In this document: positions 1 through 11,032 of the stretch, one piece after another
Layout of the letters: every line of letters begins with the position of its first letter
Numbering within the stretch: position 1 is the stretch's first letter
Origin: a virus
IMG/VR virus record: IMGVR_UViG_3300027833_000022
Span: 1-64,000 of that record
Reading direction: 5' to 3' (one strand)
Length of the DNA: 64,000 bases
Program-made: the position numbers and the translations under genes
The notes under the pieces: model-generated
Told to the model about the DNA's origin: nothing
Databases searched by the model: none
The model's input: the letters and a program-made list of their open reading frames with translations, nothing else

Positions 1-417
1 ACTTATCGCTGTATCTACATATGTCTTGTTCGCTGCATCTGTGTCTACTGTAGGAGTACCTACGCTAGTGATTTTATCACCATTCATGTCGATTGTCGCT
101 TGCATATCTAACGAAGAATCCATACGAACTGTTTGTTTGAATCTAGTCGTTTTGGCAATATTAGAATCATATGATGCGTTATGACCATCATCTACAAGAC
201 CATCGTCTGTTGTCAATGTAGTAGCAAGAATTGTAATATTACGTTCCATATCAGCCATACGTCTAAGTGACGACTTTGAACCTGACATTACAATTTCATT
301 TGTACCTGGAGTACCAGTTGATTCAACTAAATCACCAGATTTATTATATTTGTATTTTTTTGATTTATCTAATGGTGTATTGACTTCCACACCATCCTTT
401 TTATAACTTCTTGACAT
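1..417 (-). CDS. Fibre-like structural protein, partial (C-terminus outside window)
   Basis: A reading frame opens with ATG at 417 and runs off the window edge, giving 139 codons. An AGGAG ribosome site lies just upstream, in the complement of 421-436. The translation starts MSRSYKKDGVEV and ends in a segment of the type 'D-M-N-G-D-K-I-T-S-V-G-T-P-T-x-D-T-D-A-A-N-K-x-Y-V-D'. This G-x-P-x-x-x-x-D-A-A-(N/T)-K-x-Y-V-D signature is common in phage tail-fibre N-terminal and neck repeats, and the two fibres next to it in this window carry the same signature. It is probably a baseplate-attached fibre or adaptor protein of the same late operon. The specific role cannot be assigned from the fragment. 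Confidence 0.75.
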   Translation of the reverse strand, partial: MSRSYKKDGVEVNTPLDKSKKYKYNKSGDLVESTGTPGTNEIVMSGSKSSLRRMADMERNITILATTLTTDDGLVDDGHNASYDSNIAKTTRFKQTVRMDSSLDMQATIDMNGDKITSVGTPTVDTDAANKTYVDTAIS

Positions 418-474
418 TTTAAATCTCCTTTAAGATTTTAACTAGCACGAAAAAAATACTCTGTATTTTTCAAT

Positions 475-520
475 GTCTCTCATATAGAGAGACTAGGTAG
501 GGAGTTGTCTTACTCCCTAC
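475..520. terminator. Hairpin cluster between two fibre genes
   Basis: Two perfect hairpins are stacked here: a 7-bp stem at 475-493 (GTCTCTC/GAGAGAC) and a 9-bp stem at 497-505/512-520 (GTAGGGAGT/ACTCCCTAC). A third, A/T-only hairpin lies at 452-470 and ends in a T-run on the minus strand. Together they probably end or process transcripts after the 2088-aa fibre gene. The GC-rich stem has a T-run only on the plus strand, so the polarity is unclear. Confidence 0.5.
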
Positions 521-537
521 TTTTGTCTAGTTCAATG

Positions 538-3500
538 TTAGGCTAAACTAAAGCCTGTAACTTCTAATTCATCCGCAATATCATGAGTTCCAGCAACTAA
601 AGTTACTGTAGTTCCTGATACTGAATATTCTGTTGGACGAAGTACTAATCTATTCAAGAAAACTTGGTAATGTATTGCATTAGTTAGTTCACTGAATGTA
701 TAGGTTAATGTTGATGCATTTGTAACATCTTGTATTGCACTGTGGAAATGCGTCATAGAACCTGCTACTGCATCTACACCATCTGCTCCTGCTGCACCAG
801 TTGCACCTGTTGCACCTGTTGCACCTGTTGCACCTGTTGCACCCGCTTCACTTGTCAATAATAAAGAAGTAGATGATATTGCAAGGCCTGCTTCGACACT
901 AGGTGTCCCAGCAGACGAAGCAATAGTTCCGTCAGGCTGTACATAATAAGTAGATCCAACTGTTAAACCAGTTTGGTTAGTTGATACTCCTCCTTTAAGC
1001 GTAACAGAAGAGGTTGCACCATCTACATATAACCCATTTGACATACCAATAAAATTAGAAGAAGTCAAATTTTCAACTGGCGGAATATAGAGTTGTCCAA
1101 CGCACACAGTACCATACTGAGAATTACCATTAGTGTGATATGCAGATGTCCACTGACCAGGTTTAACATAATCGAAATGTGGACCATCTAGTGAATTCGA
1201 ACCTCCTGCTTGGAATTGTACTGGAGTTTCAGATGTAATTTGCGGCACACCTCCAACCTCTGTTATAGTACCCTTTACAAAGAAGCAACTGTATGGATTG
1301 GTCGATGAGAACTGAGCAATAAACTCTCCTGGGTTAAATGGATTAAATGCGAATCCATATCCAGTTGCGGCTGCGTTACCCTCCATTTGACCTACAGATA
1401 CTCCAAGTGTAGTAACCCCACCAAGAACTTGGTTCATGACAATATCAGTAAACGTACTACCACTGACATTCATTGCTTGTATTGTGGGTTTGTTGTTTGT
1501 TTTGATGAAGTGGTATAAGCGATTTGGCACAGTTTGATCCCATGCTATTGGACCCGTTAAGGGCCATGCCCCACCATTTGAAGATCCTACTGTAACATTA
1601 GTACCAGAGATAGTAACTATCTTAATAGTGCCAAGATTTGAAATGGCAGCCTTATTCGGTGTGAACGGATCAAACGCAATGTCAAGGAAGGATGCGCTGC
1701 TACCACCACTATTTACTTCAGTTCCAAATGAAATACTTGCTCCTGATATTGTTGCTACTCTTACCTTCATAACACCAGTGAAGGGATAATGGATTAGCAA
1801 CTGACTTGAAACACTTGGATTATATGCAACCTCGCCAATACCATTCATATTATTAGTAAACTGCTGGTCTGCACCAAATGTAGCCGTATTACCAGCAACA
1901 GTACCTATGTTCAGTATACCAAGTCCGCCTTGCTTTTGGTGTATCACAACAAGTGAATTTGGAGTAGTAGGATCCCATGCCACATTGTGCATGTGGGTGG
2001 CTGTCGTGGTACTTCCCGTATTAAACACTCCAGGAGTTCCAAATGTAACAGAATTACCAGTAATTTGACCTATCTGTACTTTACCTTTGTATGAATCACT
2101 AGCATCATAATACGCAACAACAAACCTACCTGCATTATGTGGGTCCATTTTAACTCGACCATTAGTGGCCTGTGACGATGCAAACACTGTTTCACCAAAT
2201 GGGAAGTTTTCAACAGAAGATACAATCTTTACTGCACTAACTGTACCATCTTCATTTAATACAAGCGGAGTTCCGTCTGGTAACTCACCCAATGCGACAA
2301 AATCTGCACCAGTTGAACCATCTGCTCCTGCTGAACCAACATTACCTTGTACACCTTGAATTCCTTGTGGTCCTTGTATTGATCCACCACTTACCCATGC
2401 AGAAGTACCATCCCATACATGCAAACTGTCATCTGCTTGTACTATATATGCATCACCTTGTGTATTACTTCCTGTTGGAAGATCACCGATAGTTGCCACT
2501 TGACCCAAGAAATTGATACCTAAACCAGCAGCACCTTGAATGCCCTGTATGCCTTGAATACCAGTTGAACCTGCTGCGCCTGCTGCTCCTGTTGAACCCG
2601 CTGCTCCATCTGCGCCCGCTGCGCCTGCTGCGCCTGTTGCACCTGTTGCACCTGTTGCTCCATCTGCTCCTGCTGCGCCAGTTAATAACAATGATGTAGC
2701 AGATAATGCAATACCTGCTTCAACAGAGGGCGTTGCTTCTGAAGTACCTAGCGTTCCATCACCTTGTATGTAATAACGAGTTCCTGCGGTAAGACCAGAT
2801 TGATTCTCGCTAACACCACCTTTAAGAATGATAGATGCTGTTTGACCATCTGTGTAAGATGCTGATGAAAGTCCAACGTAACTTAAAGAATTTAAAGTGC
2901 TATCTCCTGTTGCTTGCATTTGACCAACATGGGCACTGCCAAGAGGGTTTCCGCCACCAGTGAAATTATTTTGATTTCCTATCTTAGTTACATAAACAAA
3001 TTTACCACCTGACATAAATGCAAGAGCTGATGCTGTATGATCACTTTCAGTGTTTATTTCAGTTATAGTATCAAGAGTAATCGTTGTTCCTGAAACTGAA
3101 CCTGTGTTTACTACTGCATCATTTGTAACGTCTTCTGAATACATATACGCAAATTTACCACTACTATGTGGACTAAACTCTATAGCGTGATCCCTTGCTC
3201 CAGTGCCGTTTTGGGGGAAAAATTCTATGTAAGAACCTAACGTAATTGATGTTCCTGAAATAGTACCAGCTACTATTGTTCCATTACGTCGATTGACGCT
3301 ATTATTCTTACCTTTGTACTGTACTATAAAACTAGTAAGATCAATTGGATTAACAGCCATGGCTGGATATTCGATGCTGTCCCAAGGAAGATTCACAGCA
3401 GTACCTACAGTCATGCTAGAACCAGATATTGTGCCAATTTTTACAGTTCCATCAACAAGTAATATAAATTTACTTGTTCCAACGGCTTTTACAAGACCAA

Positions 3501-6500
3501 CACTGTATCCTAATGCACCAACTGAAATAGCAGAGCCAAATGAAACACTTGTTCCTGAAACTGTGCCTACTTTAATGTACGTGCCACTGTTTTGGTACAT
3601 AGATACTAATTTATTATTATCAACGAGATCAAAGGCACAACTATGATAACTCGTTGATGCTGAAGAAACCACAACTTCTGTACCAAAAGTTATTGATGTT
3701 CCTGAAATCGTACCTATTTTTATGCCAGCAGTTAAATCAGCTTTCCTATAGCTTATAGCAAATTTACCTGAAGAGTTTGGTGCAAAACTTATTTGTCTAT
3801 TAGTTGTAGCTTCAGCGTTGAAAACAACTTCCGTGCCAAAGGTAATAGTTGTTCCTGAGACTGTTCCAAGAACACACACTCCTACAGTCCCACCAGTTCT
3901 GTAAGCAACAATAAACCGATCTGGATTAGTTGAGTCTATTTTAACGTCAAACCCTTGCCAAGTATGGGTAGTAGTAATATTTTCAAATACGGCTGCATTA
4001 CTAGCAGGAGGTATATTTCTTGGGATTACTGGTGCAGAAACTGCCTGTACTGTACCATCAGCCATCAATTCAACTGCTTGACCATTAGGTAACGTACCTG
4101 TTGCTACAAAGTCTCTAGAACCACCAACACCATCTGCGCCCGTTGCGCCTGTTGCACCTGTTGCACCTGTTGCACCTGTTGCACCTGTTGCACCATCTTC
4201 TCCTGCTGCACCAGTTAATAACAATGATGTAGTAGATAATGCAATACCTGCTTCAACAGAGGGCGTTGCTTCAGAAGTACCTAGCGTTCCGTCACCTTGT
4301 ATGTAGTAATGAGTTCCCGTGGTAAGTCCAGATTGATTCTCGCTAATACTACCTTTAAGAATAATAGATGCAGTTTGACCATCTGTATAAGTTGCTGATG
4401 AAAGTCCAACGTAACTTGAAGACGATAAGGTACTAGCTCCAGTGCCTGCCATCTGTCCTATGTATGCCTGTGGATAGGTACCCGTTTTTATAACACCTAC
4501 AAACTTTCCATTCAATTGGAACATAATCCCTGATGAGACAATATCAGAACTAGCTATTGAAATAGCACTGTTAAAAGAAACAGTGTTATTAGTAACTGAA
4601 CCTGAACGAACATAGCCTGTATTAGTTATATCGTCAGTGTACTGAATAACAAAAGCGCCACTAGTTGAAGGATTAAATTTTACTGAAAGCCCTTTTGCTC
4701 CAGTATTAGTGGCAGCTTGAAATCTATTTTCTGCTCCAAATGTTATTGTTGTTCCTGATACAGTTCCAGCTCTTGCGCCACCATAATATTTATTAGTTGG
4801 TTCAGATATTCCTGAGTTTGTTGTATGGCCTCTGTGTATTATAATAAAAGACCCTGTGTTTAGAGGATCAACAGCAAGTTGTATAAACTCACCGCTATAA
4901 GAACCAGTAGAAAGTGTAGCTTCAGTGCCAAGCGTAATAGATGTACCTGACACAGTACCAACTCTTGCAAAAGCACCAGCACCACCTTTGTTATATGCGC
5001 TTACAAACTTCCCATTTGAAATAAAACTTAACTGACCATAGTTGCAATCAATTGTACTTATAGTGACTTCTGTACCATACGATATACTTGTGCCTGATAT
5101 TGTTCCTACTCTACAACGCGCATGACCGCCAGCAGGCCAATATGTATATTGAACTACAAATGTATTGTTATCCACAGGATCAAACGCGCAATTAGCAACA
5201 ACACTTGTTCCAGCTGTGTATTGATTTTCAGAGCCAAGAGTTATGGTTGATCCTGACAATGTACCTACGATTACTACGCCACTGTAATTAGCTTTCCTGT
5301 AACTTAAAATAAACTTACCAGAAGTATTAGGAGCAAACTCTACATGCCTGTGATAAGTAGCCTCACTATTAAACACAACTCCTGTACCAAAGGTAATAGT
5401 TGTACCTGAAATAGTAGCAACAGTAATAACCCCATAACCAGCACCAGTGTTGTAAGTTAGAAGAAATTGATTAGAGTTATTAGGATCAAGAGCAGTTTTA
5501 AATCCTTCAACTGGATTTGAATTTGATGTACTTATTTGATACGAACTACCTGCGGGTATCGACTCTGCTAATGCGTTTGTTACAGCTTCAACAGTACCGT
5601 CAGTTTTAAGTATTACAGCTTGACCATTAGGTAACGTACCTGTTGCTACAAAGTCTCTAGAACCGCTAGATCCACCAGTACCAGCAGGTCCCGCAGGTCC
5701 CGCTGGTCCCGCGGGTCCATCTTCGCCAACTATACTAGTACCTTGAATTCCTTGTATACCTTGAATTCCTTGTGCACCATCTGCACCATCTACACCATCT
5801 GCACCATCTGCTCCTGCTGGTCCTGCTGGTCCTGTTGCACCAGTTGCACCATCTACACCATCTGCACCAGAAATTCCTTGTGGACCCATAGGTCCCGCCA
5901 CTGTGCTATCTGCGCCAGCAGGTCCATCTTCGCCTTGTATACCTTGGATTCCTTGAATTCCTTGTGGTCCTGTTGCACCAGATCCCGCTGGTCCTTGTGG
6001 TCCCGCAGGTCCCGTTGCACCTGTTGCGCCAGTTGCGCCTGTTGCGCCTGCGTTGACTCCGCTAATTTGAGCATCTACATAAGCGATAGTCGCTTTTAGT
6101 GCCAATGCATTTGTCATTGTGCTTACGAAATTAGCATCATCACCTAGCGCATTTGCTAATTCATTCAACGTATCCAATGCACCTGGCGCGCCATTGATAA
6201 TATTTGATATTTCTTGATCTACATAACCTTTTGTAGTTACATGACCTGCTGCTGTCGGTGATCCAACATTAATAATTTGATTGTTGTCTAAATCAATTTT
6301 GTCACCAAATACAACTGCATTGCCACCTTGGTCGGTAATTTTCATACCTGTCGCCATTTGCAATGTTGCTGCCATGTTTATAGTAGTATCAGAATCAAGT
6401 GTTAAAACGCCTGTACCTGACACTTTTGTTGTGAGTGATTGGTTTGCATCTGCTTGAACAACGATAGTTCCACTGTTTGATTCAATAACCTTTTGACCAT

Positions 6501-6804
6501 CGATATATAGCGAACCTTCGGATAGATATAAATCTCTCCATTTCATAGTTGGTGATCCAAGATCGTAACCTGTTGTTCCGTCTGAATCTATTGTTGGGAT
6601 AATGTGACCTGACATGAATAGATCGCCATTACCCGATATTCCTTGGTTATTTCCTGCTACGCCTGCTATTGCGGTATCTACGTAGACTTTTGTTGCTGCA
6701 TGATCTGTCTGGGTAGGTGAACCAGTGATGGATAAATTACCACCAATCTGCGAATCGCCATTGGTTATAAAACCACCTTCCATATTAAAACGTTTTTGAC
6801 TCAT
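538..6804 (-). CDS. Giant tail fibre with collagen-like tracts and three repeated modules
   Basis: This 2088-aa protein is probably a virion adhesin. Residues 1-250 are an attachment region almost identical to that of the next fibre (6958-10206), with G-S-P-x-x-x-x-H-x-x-T-K-x-Y-V-D repeats. Residues about 252-378 are a collagen-like Gly-X-Y tract (GATGATG, GPAGPQG, GIQGIQG). Three long homologous modules follow, each starting '(D)FVA-G-LP(N/D)G' and ending 'SVEAG-A-S-TSLLLT', separated by shorter Gly-X-Y stalks. Each module contains repeated 'GT(V/I)SGT(T/S)ITFG' strands, suggesting beta-propeller or beta-prism repeats. The C-terminus is a short domain ending VTGFSLA. An AAAGGAG site precedes the ATG. 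The general fibre role is well supported; receptor and fold are not known. Confidence 0.85.
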   Translation of the reverse strand: MSQKRFNMEGGFITNGDSQIGGNLSITGSPTQTDHAATKVYVDTAIAGVAGNNQGISGNGDLFMSGHIIPTIDSDGTTGYDLGSPTMKWRDLYLSEGSLYIDGQKVIESNSGTIVVQADANQSLTTKVSGTGVLTLDSDTTINMAATLQMATGMKITDQGGNAVVFGDKIDLDNNQIINVGSPTAAGHVTTKGYVDQEISNIINGAPGALDTLNELANALGDDANFVSTMTNALALKATIAYVDAQISGVNAGATGATGATGATGPAGPQGPAGSGATGPQGIQGIQGIQGEDGPAGADSTVAGPMGPQGISGADGVDGATGATGPAGPAGADGADGVDGADGAQGIQGIQGIQGTSIVGEDGPAGPAGPAGPAGTGGSSGSRDFVATGTLPNGQAVILKTDGTVEAVTNALAESIPAGSSYQISTSNSNPVEGFKTALDPNNSNQFLLTYNTGAGYGVITVATISGTTITFGTGVVFNSEATYHRHVEFAPNTSGKFILSYRKANYSGVVIVGTLSGSTITLGSENQYTAGTSVVANCAFDPVDNNTFVVQYTYWPAGGHARCRVGTISGTSISYGTEVTISTIDCNYGQLSFISNGKFVSAYNKGGAGAFARVGTVSGTSITLGTEATLSTGSYSGEFIQLAVDPLNTGSFIIIHRGHTTNSGISEPTNKYYGGARAGTVSGTTITFGAENRFQAATNTGAKGLSVKFNPSTSGAFVIQYTDDITNTGYVRSGSVTNNTVSFNSAISIASSDIVSSGIMFQLNGKFVGVIKTGTYPQAYIGQMAGTGASTLSSSSYVGLSSATYTDGQTASIILKGSISENQSGLTTGTHYYIQGDGTLGTSEATPSVEAGIALSTTSLLLTGAAGEDGATGATGATGATGATGATGADGVGGSRDFVATGTLPNGQAVELMADGTVQAVSAPVIPRNIPPASNAAVFENITTTHTWQGFDVKIDSTNPDRFIVAYRTGGTVGVCVLGTVSGTTITFGTEVVFNAEATTNRQISFAPNSSGKFAISYRKADLTAGIKIGTISGTSITFGTEVVVSSASTSYHSCAFDLVDNNKLVSMYQNSGTYIKVGTVSGTSVSFGSAISVGALGYSVGLVKAVGTSKFILLVDGTVKIGTISGSSMTVGTAVNLPWDSIEYPAMAVNPIDLTSFIVQYKGKNNSVNRRNGTIVAGTISGTSITLGSYIEFFPQNGTGARDHAIEFSPHSSGKFAYMYSEDVTNDAVVNTGSVSGTTITLDTITEINTESDHTASALAFMSGGKFVYVTKIGNQNNFTGGGNPLGSAHVGQMQATGDSTLNSLSYVGLSSASYTDGQTASIILKGGVSENQSGLTAGTRYYIQGDGTLGTSEATPSVEAGIALSATSLLLTGAAGADGATGATGATGAAGAAGADGAAGSTGAAGAAGSTGIQGIQGIQGAAGLGINFLGQVATIGDLPTGSNTQGDAYIVQADDSLHVWDGTSAWVSGGSIQGPQGIQGVQGNVGSAGADGSTGADFVALGELPDGTPLVLNEDGTVSAVKIVSSVENFPFGETVFASSQATNGRVKMDPHNAGRFVVAYYDASDSYKGKVQIGQITGNSVTFGTPGVFNTGSTTTATHMHNVAWDPTTPNSLVVIHQKQGGLGILNIGTVAGNTATFGADQQFTNNMNGIGEVAYNPSVSSQLLIHYPFTGVMKVRVATISGASISFGTEVNSGGSSASFLDIAFDPFTPNKAAISNLGTIKIVTISGTNVTVGSSNGGAWPLTGPIAWDQTVPNRLYHFIKTNNKPTIQAMNVSGSTFTDIVMNQVLGGVTTLGVSVGQMEGNAAATGYGFAFNPFNPGEFIAQFSSTNPYSCFFVKGTITEVGGVPQITSETPVQFQAGGSNSLDGPHFDYVKPGQWTSAYHTNGNSQYGTVCVGQLYIPPVENLTSSNFIGMSNGLYVDGATSSVTLKGGVSTNQTGLTVGSTYYVQPDGTIASSAGTPSVEAGLAISSTSLLLTSEAGATGATGATGATGATGAAGADGVDAVAGSMTHFHSAIQDVTNASTLTYTFSELTNAIHYQVFLNRLVLRPTEYSVSGTTVTLVAGTHDIADELEVTGFSLA

Positions 6805-6833
6805 GATTAAGCTTCTCCTTTAGTTAACTGTAC

Positions 6834-6841
6834 TATTTATG
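6834..6841 (-). promoter_or_regulatory. T4-type late promoter (CATAAATA)
   Basis: The minus strand reads CATAAATA 30 nt upstream of the giant fibre ATG at 6804. It matches the NATAAATA late box of marine T4-like phages and lies in a 36-nt leader (6806-6841) repeated exactly upstream of the neighbouring fibre. Confidence 0.7.
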
Positions 6842-6884
6842 GAAAAACTATAGTCAATTAAACTCACATACATTATAGCCACAA

Positions 6885-6909
6885 AAAAGCCCACATTATG
6901 TGGGCTTTT
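6885..6909 (-). terminator. Rho-independent terminator
   Basis: An 11-bp perfect stem (AAAAGCCCACA / TGTGGGCTTTT) with a 3-nt loop, followed by a T-run on the minus strand. It lies 49 nt beyond the stop of the 1082-aa fibre. It is symmetrical enough to act in both directions. Confidence 0.85.
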
Positions 6910-6957
6910 ATTATCTAGTTGATATTATTGTATTTTCAATAACAACATCGATATATC

Positions 6958-9900
6958 TTATGCTATCTTGATTAACATTGTTGTGTCAGTAAGTGCCATT
7001 CCAATTTTAACTGCATCTTCACCAGTAACAGTACTGATACCGCCTTCTTTTTGAGCATAGTAAATCGATCCAGCAGTCAACCCAGTAAATCCAGTCATCT
7101 GTCCATCAGTCTGAACAGATACACTATTACCTGTTAAACCATCCTCAGATGAGATGCCTATCAATCTATCAGCAGAAAGATTACTTACATCGGGTGAGCT
7201 GTGCTGGTTTACTATGGCTGCACCTGTCATTTCCATACATGATATATATCTACCAGTGTTACCCAAGTTAACATGCATACTATATTTACCATGTGCTGCT
7301 GTCTGTTGGTTTAATGCTGCTCCATGAGCAGAAGATGCATTAATTGTTGTGCTTACAGGATCAGTAGTTACAATAGTAATCTCGTTTGCATCCGGCGTTA
7401 CTACCTGACTGTCAGTAACGTTAGATATCGTACACTTGATAAGGTAGTCAGTTCCAATCATAATTTCAGTATCATCATGCGGATTGAAACAAACATTCTG
7501 TGCCGTTTCTTGATCAGCCATATTACCCATTGTTGAACCTGTAGACAAGATGACATCTCCAAGGTCCCTTGCTGTTCCTACTGTGACCGAGCCACTACCT
7601 TCATTGAATACAGTACCTATAACAATATCTGTTTGAGCATGAGATGAAGGACCAGTTAGTGATTTAACTACTAATGCAAATCGTCCACCTGTACTTGAAT
7701 CAAAATTAGGTTCCCATGCAAAACTCTTTCCTCTGAAATAAGACGTTGCGTGATCACCAATGGACACCGTATCATTGGGAGAAAAGGTATCGCCAACAAT
7801 ATCAACAACCTGTACGCACGAACCACCAGAAGTCTTACCAAAAGCCAATAGCATCTTGTTCCCATCATCTGGGAAGAATCTACAATAATCTGAGTTAGAA
7901 GTTTGCATGCCAGGAGAATACGTAGCTAACACGTTAAACGTAGTATCACTTGTCAGTTGACATAACTCAACCCTTCCGTGTTGTCTACTAGTCTGAATAA
8001 ATCTGCCAGATACGGTAGGATGCAACGAAAACGATCCATAACTATAAGATCCACCGAAAGTATGAAAACCGCCTAGATCAGTTAACGCTAATGTACTTGC
8101 GTCTATACTGAATCGCAAGGTCACACTATTTGGACCTGAGCGAAACCAAACAATACCTTCATTGACTGGATCAAACTGAGAGTCAAGACCAGAAGCTGAT
8201 TGCGCAGTACCAGTTGCAAGACCAGCACGCAGGCTTGGTCCCCAAGTTACTGATCCGTCTGCTGCAACCAAACCAACGTTATGTTGTGGTGTTGAGTCAC
8301 CAGCAGAAACCATAAATCTGTTAGGATTAAACGGATCTACCGAAACATAATAATTATTATTATTAGAAGGTATAGCATGACTGTGTGTTCCAGTATTTGG
8401 ATATGCTATTCCTTCTAGTATCGAAGCAGTTTGACCCGGATTCAGATATGGCGTTTCAATCTTTCCCGATGCATTCATTATAACTGCATCACGAGCATCT
8501 ATATTTGTAGCAAGTTCAAGACTAATTGTGGAACTTGAACCACCACCAGTTGCACCATCTGCACCTGCTGGTCCTGCTGGTCCTGCTGTACCTTGTGGTC
8601 CTGCTGGACCTGTTGCGCCAGTTCCTGCTGCTGCTAATATTTTAGCATCAATTTCAGATTCCATTGGAATCGTTGCATTCCAAGTTGGTGCGGCTGATAT
8701 TTCCATGTAAAATGCACTGTGAGAGCCGCTTGCGTAGGTTATGAATTCAAGAGAAGATGCTTGACCATGTGTAAATAAGAGACTCGTGCCGGGTATCTGC
8801 ATACCAGCATTAGTTGATATATTAGAAATTAATGTATTATTATTCTGATCATATATATTAAATTTTCCCCTAAGTGCAGCACTTGTACCTTGTACCAATG
8901 CATAATTGCCATTATCATAGTCTATTCTCGTCAATCCAATATTATGCTGTGTCCAATCAGAGAACCAATTTGAAATAGTAACTGGTGAAACAAATGTTAT
9001 TGTTTTCGGACCAGAAGTATTATATACTACGAATATATTATTTGTCTCACCAGTAGCGTTGATTGTAACACCCGAAGACACTGATGCAACATGAGAAGCA
9101 GTAAGCTGCTCTGATCCAACTGCGGCTACCGTCTTTTTCCATTCGAAGGTGGATGGTTTAAACCAAGCAAGATCAATAGTAGATGCAGCAGGTTCAGATT
9201 CTTGCATATACACATTATCAAAACTTGCACCTGCACCATCTGCACCATCTGCGCCATCTGCGCCTGCTGCGCCATCTGCACCATCTGCACCATCTGCACC
9301 AGCAGGTCCTGCTACACCATCTGCGCCAGCAGGTCCATCTTCGCCTTGTATACCTTGGATTCCCTGTGGTCCTGTTGCACCAGATCCCGCTGGTCCTTGT
9401 GGTCCCGCTGGTCCTGTTGCACCTGTTGCGCCTGTTGCGCCTGTTGAGCCTGCGTTGACTCCGCTAATTTGAGCATCTACGTAAGCGATAGTTGCTTTCA
9501 ATGCTAACTCATTTGTCATTGTACTTGCGAAATTAGCATCATCACCAAGTGCATTTGCTAATTCATTCAACGTATCTAGTGCGCCTGGCGCACCATTAAT
9601 AATATTTGATATTTCTTGATCTACGTAACCTTTTGTAGTTACATGGCCTGCCGAAGTTGGTGATCCAACATTAATAATTTGATTATTATCTAGATCGACT
9701 TTGTCGCCAAATACAACTGCATTGCCACCTTGGTCGGTAATTTTCATACCTGTCGCCATTTGCAATGTTGCTGCCATGTTTATAGTAGTATCAGAATCGA
9801 GTGTTAATACTCCCGTACCTGTAACTTTTGTTGTGAGTGATTGATTCGGATCTGCTTGAACAACAATAGTTCCACTGTTTGATTCAATAACCTTTTGACC

Positions 9901-10206
9901 ATCGATATATAGCGAACCTTCAGAAAGATACAAATCTCTCCATTTCATCGCTGGTGATCCAAGATCATAACCTGTTGTTCCGTCTGAATCTATTGTTGGG
10001 ATAATGTGACCTGACATGAATAGATCGCCATTACCCGATATTCCTTGTTGATTTCCTGCTACGCCTGCTATTGCGGTATCTACGTAGACTTTGGTAGTTA
10101 CGTGGTCGATAAGAGTAGGTGATCCAGTAACGGATAGATTACCTTCTACCTGTGAATCGCCATTGGTTATAAAACCACCTTCCATATTAAAACGTTTTTG
10201 AGCCAT
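6958..10206 (-). CDS. Tail fibre paralogue with collagen-like stalk
   Basis: This 1082-aa protein is probably a second adhesin sharing an attachment site with the 2088-aa fibre. Residues 1-250 differ from that protein at only a handful of positions, and the 36-nt upstream leader is identical. A Gly-X-Y stalk occupies about residues 252-330, a unique domain follows, a second short Gly-X-Y stalk lies near residue 550, and then a distal module. That module ends 'GLTAGSIYYAQ' and 'IGMALTDTTMLIKIA', a divergent form of the terminal motif in the paralogue. Near-identity at one end and divergence at the other fits a duplicated adhesin that has exchanged its receptor-binding half. It has its own late promoter and terminator. 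Confidence 0.85.
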   Translation of the reverse strand: MAQKRFNMEGGFITNGDSQVEGNLSVTGSPTLIDHVTTKVYVDTAIAGVAGNQQGISGNGDLFMSGHIIPTIDSDGTTGYDLGSPAMKWRDLYLSEGSLYIDGQKVIESNSGTIVVQADPNQSLTTKVTGTGVLTLDSDTTINMAATLQMATGMKITDQGGNAVVFGDKVDLDNNQIINVGSPTSAGHVTTKGYVDQEISNIINGAPGALDTLNELANALGDDANFASTMTNELALKATIAYVDAQISGVNAGSTGATGATGATGPAGPQGPAGSGATGPQGIQGIQGEDGPAGADGVAGPAGADGADGADGAAGADGADGADGAGASFDNVYMQESEPAASTIDLAWFKPSTFEWKKTVAAVGSEQLTASHVASVSSGVTINATGETNNIFVVYNTSGPKTITFVSPVTISNWFSDWTQHNIGLTRIDYDNGNYALVQGTSAALRGKFNIYDQNNNTLISNISTNAGMQIPGTSLLFTHGQASSLEFITYASGSHSAFYMEISAAPTWNATIPMESEIDAKILAAAGTGATGPAGPQGTAGPAGPAGADGATGGGSSSTISLELATNIDARDAVIMNASGKIETPYLNPGQTASILEGIAYPNTGTHSHAIPSNNNNYYVSVDPFNPNRFMVSAGDSTPQHNVGLVAADGSVTWGPSLRAGLATGTAQSASGLDSQFDPVNEGIVWFRSGPNSVTLRFSIDASTLALTDLGGFHTFGGSYSYGSFSLHPTVSGRFIQTSRQHGRVELCQLTSDTTFNVLATYSPGMQTSNSDYCRFFPDDGNKMLLAFGKTSGGSCVQVVDIVGDTFSPNDTVSIGDHATSYFRGKSFAWEPNFDSSTGGRFALVVKSLTGPSSHAQTDIVIGTVFNEGSGSVTVGTARDLGDVILSTGSTMGNMADQETAQNVCFNPHDDTEIMIGTDYLIKCTISNVTDSQVVTPDANEITIVTTDPVSTTINASSAHGAALNQQTAAHGKYSMHVNLGNTGRYISCMEMTGAAIVNQHSSPDVSNLSADRLIGISSEDGLTGNSVSVQTDGQMTGFTGLTAGSIYYAQKEGGISTVTGEDAVKIGMALTDTTMLIKIA

Positions 10207-10235
10207 AATTAAGCTTCTCCTTTAGTTAACTGTAC

Positions 10236-10243
10236 TATTTATG
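10236..10243 (-). promoter_or_regulatory. T4-type late promoter (CATAAATA)
   Basis: CATAAATA on the minus strand, 30 nt upstream of the 1082-aa fibre start, inside the second copy (10208-10243) of the duplicated fibre leader. Confidence 0.7.
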
Positions 10244-10288
10244 ATTTTGTATTTTTAATTTAAACACATATATTATATTATAGCCGCA

Positions 10289-10315
10289 AAAAAACCCACA
10301 CTTGGTGGGTTTTTT
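10289..10315 (-). terminator. Rho-independent terminator after uvsY
   Basis: Stem ACCCAC/GTGGGT extended by A:T pairs, with a 5-nt loop and a long T-run on the minus strand. It follows the stop of the uvsY-like gene by about 13 nt and ends the gene 32-uvsX-uvsY transcription unit. Confidence 0.8.
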
Positions 10316-10327
10316 ATTTTATTATTA

Positions 10328-10786
10328 TTAAAGTGTTGCGTCTTCCAATCCTGCACATCGTAACTTAATTACGTTAGTGAGTTGCCATTGCTTTACTTCA
10401 AGTGCCTTGATAACTCCCATAAACTTATTTCTAACCATTGAAAATTCAACAATAAGATATTGTAAATCTACTACATCAGGCTCACCATCGACAAATGCTT
10501 TCGCATCTGCTGATGTTAATGCACGTTGATAATGCTCAGTAAAGTGTCTGAACTTCTGACTGCGCAATTTTCGCATTTCAGTATGTAAATATTCAAGTAT
10601 CGCTTCTGTCTCTTGTAGTTGGTTAAAACGATGTTCAACGATGCCCGGAATATCACGACTGTGCTTTTCCAAACTACCTTTCATACTACATTCAAACTTA
10701 GCCTCTGAAACTTGTATTTCATAGTGTGAAATAGCATTAACTATCTCTGCCATGTTTCCAGTGACTTTACGATACCATTTACTCAT
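10328..10786 (-). CDS. uvsY: UvsY-like recombination mediator
   Basis: In T4, UvsY loads the recombinase UvsX onto gp32-coated single-stranded DNA. This 152-aa protein is largely helical and ends 'KALEVKQWQLTNVIKLRCAGLED', a C-terminal pattern I recognise from marine T4-like UvsY proteins (only the general pattern is relied on). A stretch near residues 72-90 (KLRSQKFRHFTEHYQRALTS) also fits that family. It is slightly longer than T4 UvsY (137 aa). Position supports the call: it is the third gene of the gp32-uvsX group and is followed at once by a terminator. Its ATG directly abuts the TAA of the small acidic gene, with GGGAT upstream, so the two are translationally coupled. Sequence similarity to T4 itself is weak. 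Confidence 0.72.
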   Translation of the reverse strand: MSKWYRKVTGNMAEIVNAISHYEIQVSEAKFECSMKGSLEKHSRDIPGIVEHRFNQLQETEAILEYLHTEMRKLRSQKFRHFTEHYQRALTSADAKAFVDGEPDVVDLQYLIVEFSMVRNKFMGVIKALEVKQWQLTNVIKLRCAGLEDATL

Positions 10787-11032
10787 TTAATCCCACTCTT
10801 CTTCGTCTGTGTCGTCTTCTTCTTCGTGTTCAATATATTCATCAACACTAATTTGGAGATATTTATCATGCTCACTGATCTGTTCCGCATTACCTGCAAT
10901 GTCAAATCCATACTGATCTAATACTTGTAGAAAATGTTCTGCAAAATTACTACGTTCTTTTTCTACAACACTAGACCTAGCAGCATCATATATAGCAATG
11001 ATAAATTCTAAATCATTATCACTAAGACTCAT
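10787..11032 (-). CDS. Small acidic conserved protein between uvsX and uvsY
   Basis: An 81-aa protein of unknown function. I chose the ATG at 11032 (MSLSDNDLEF) because a GAGGAG site lies 8 nt upstream; the ATG at 11047 lacks one. The start overlaps the uvsX stop by 11 nt, so translation is coupled. The N-terminal half is predicted helical and the last 15 residues are almost all Asp/Glu (EHEEEDDTDEEEWD). Acidic tails are typical of phage DNA-metabolism partners such as gp32, and a similar protein sits beside uvsX in other marine T4-like phages as I recall them. A role with UvsX/UvsY is inferred from position only. Confidence 0.75.
   Translation of the reverse strand: MSLSDNDLEFIIAIYDAARSSVVEKERSNFAEHFLQVLDQYGFDIAGNAEQISEHDKYLQISVDEYIEHEEEDDTDEEEWD

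Noticed and set aside
5853-6074. Minus-strand frame inside the 2088-aa fibre collagen tract in another phase
   Set aside because: Out-of-frame reading of a low-complexity repeat.
9149-9472. Proline/alanine/serine-rich plus-strand frames opposite the collagen tract of the 1082-aa fibre (similarly 5743-6099)
   Set aside because: They are antisense images of Gly-X-Y codon repeats, with no start signals; not genes.
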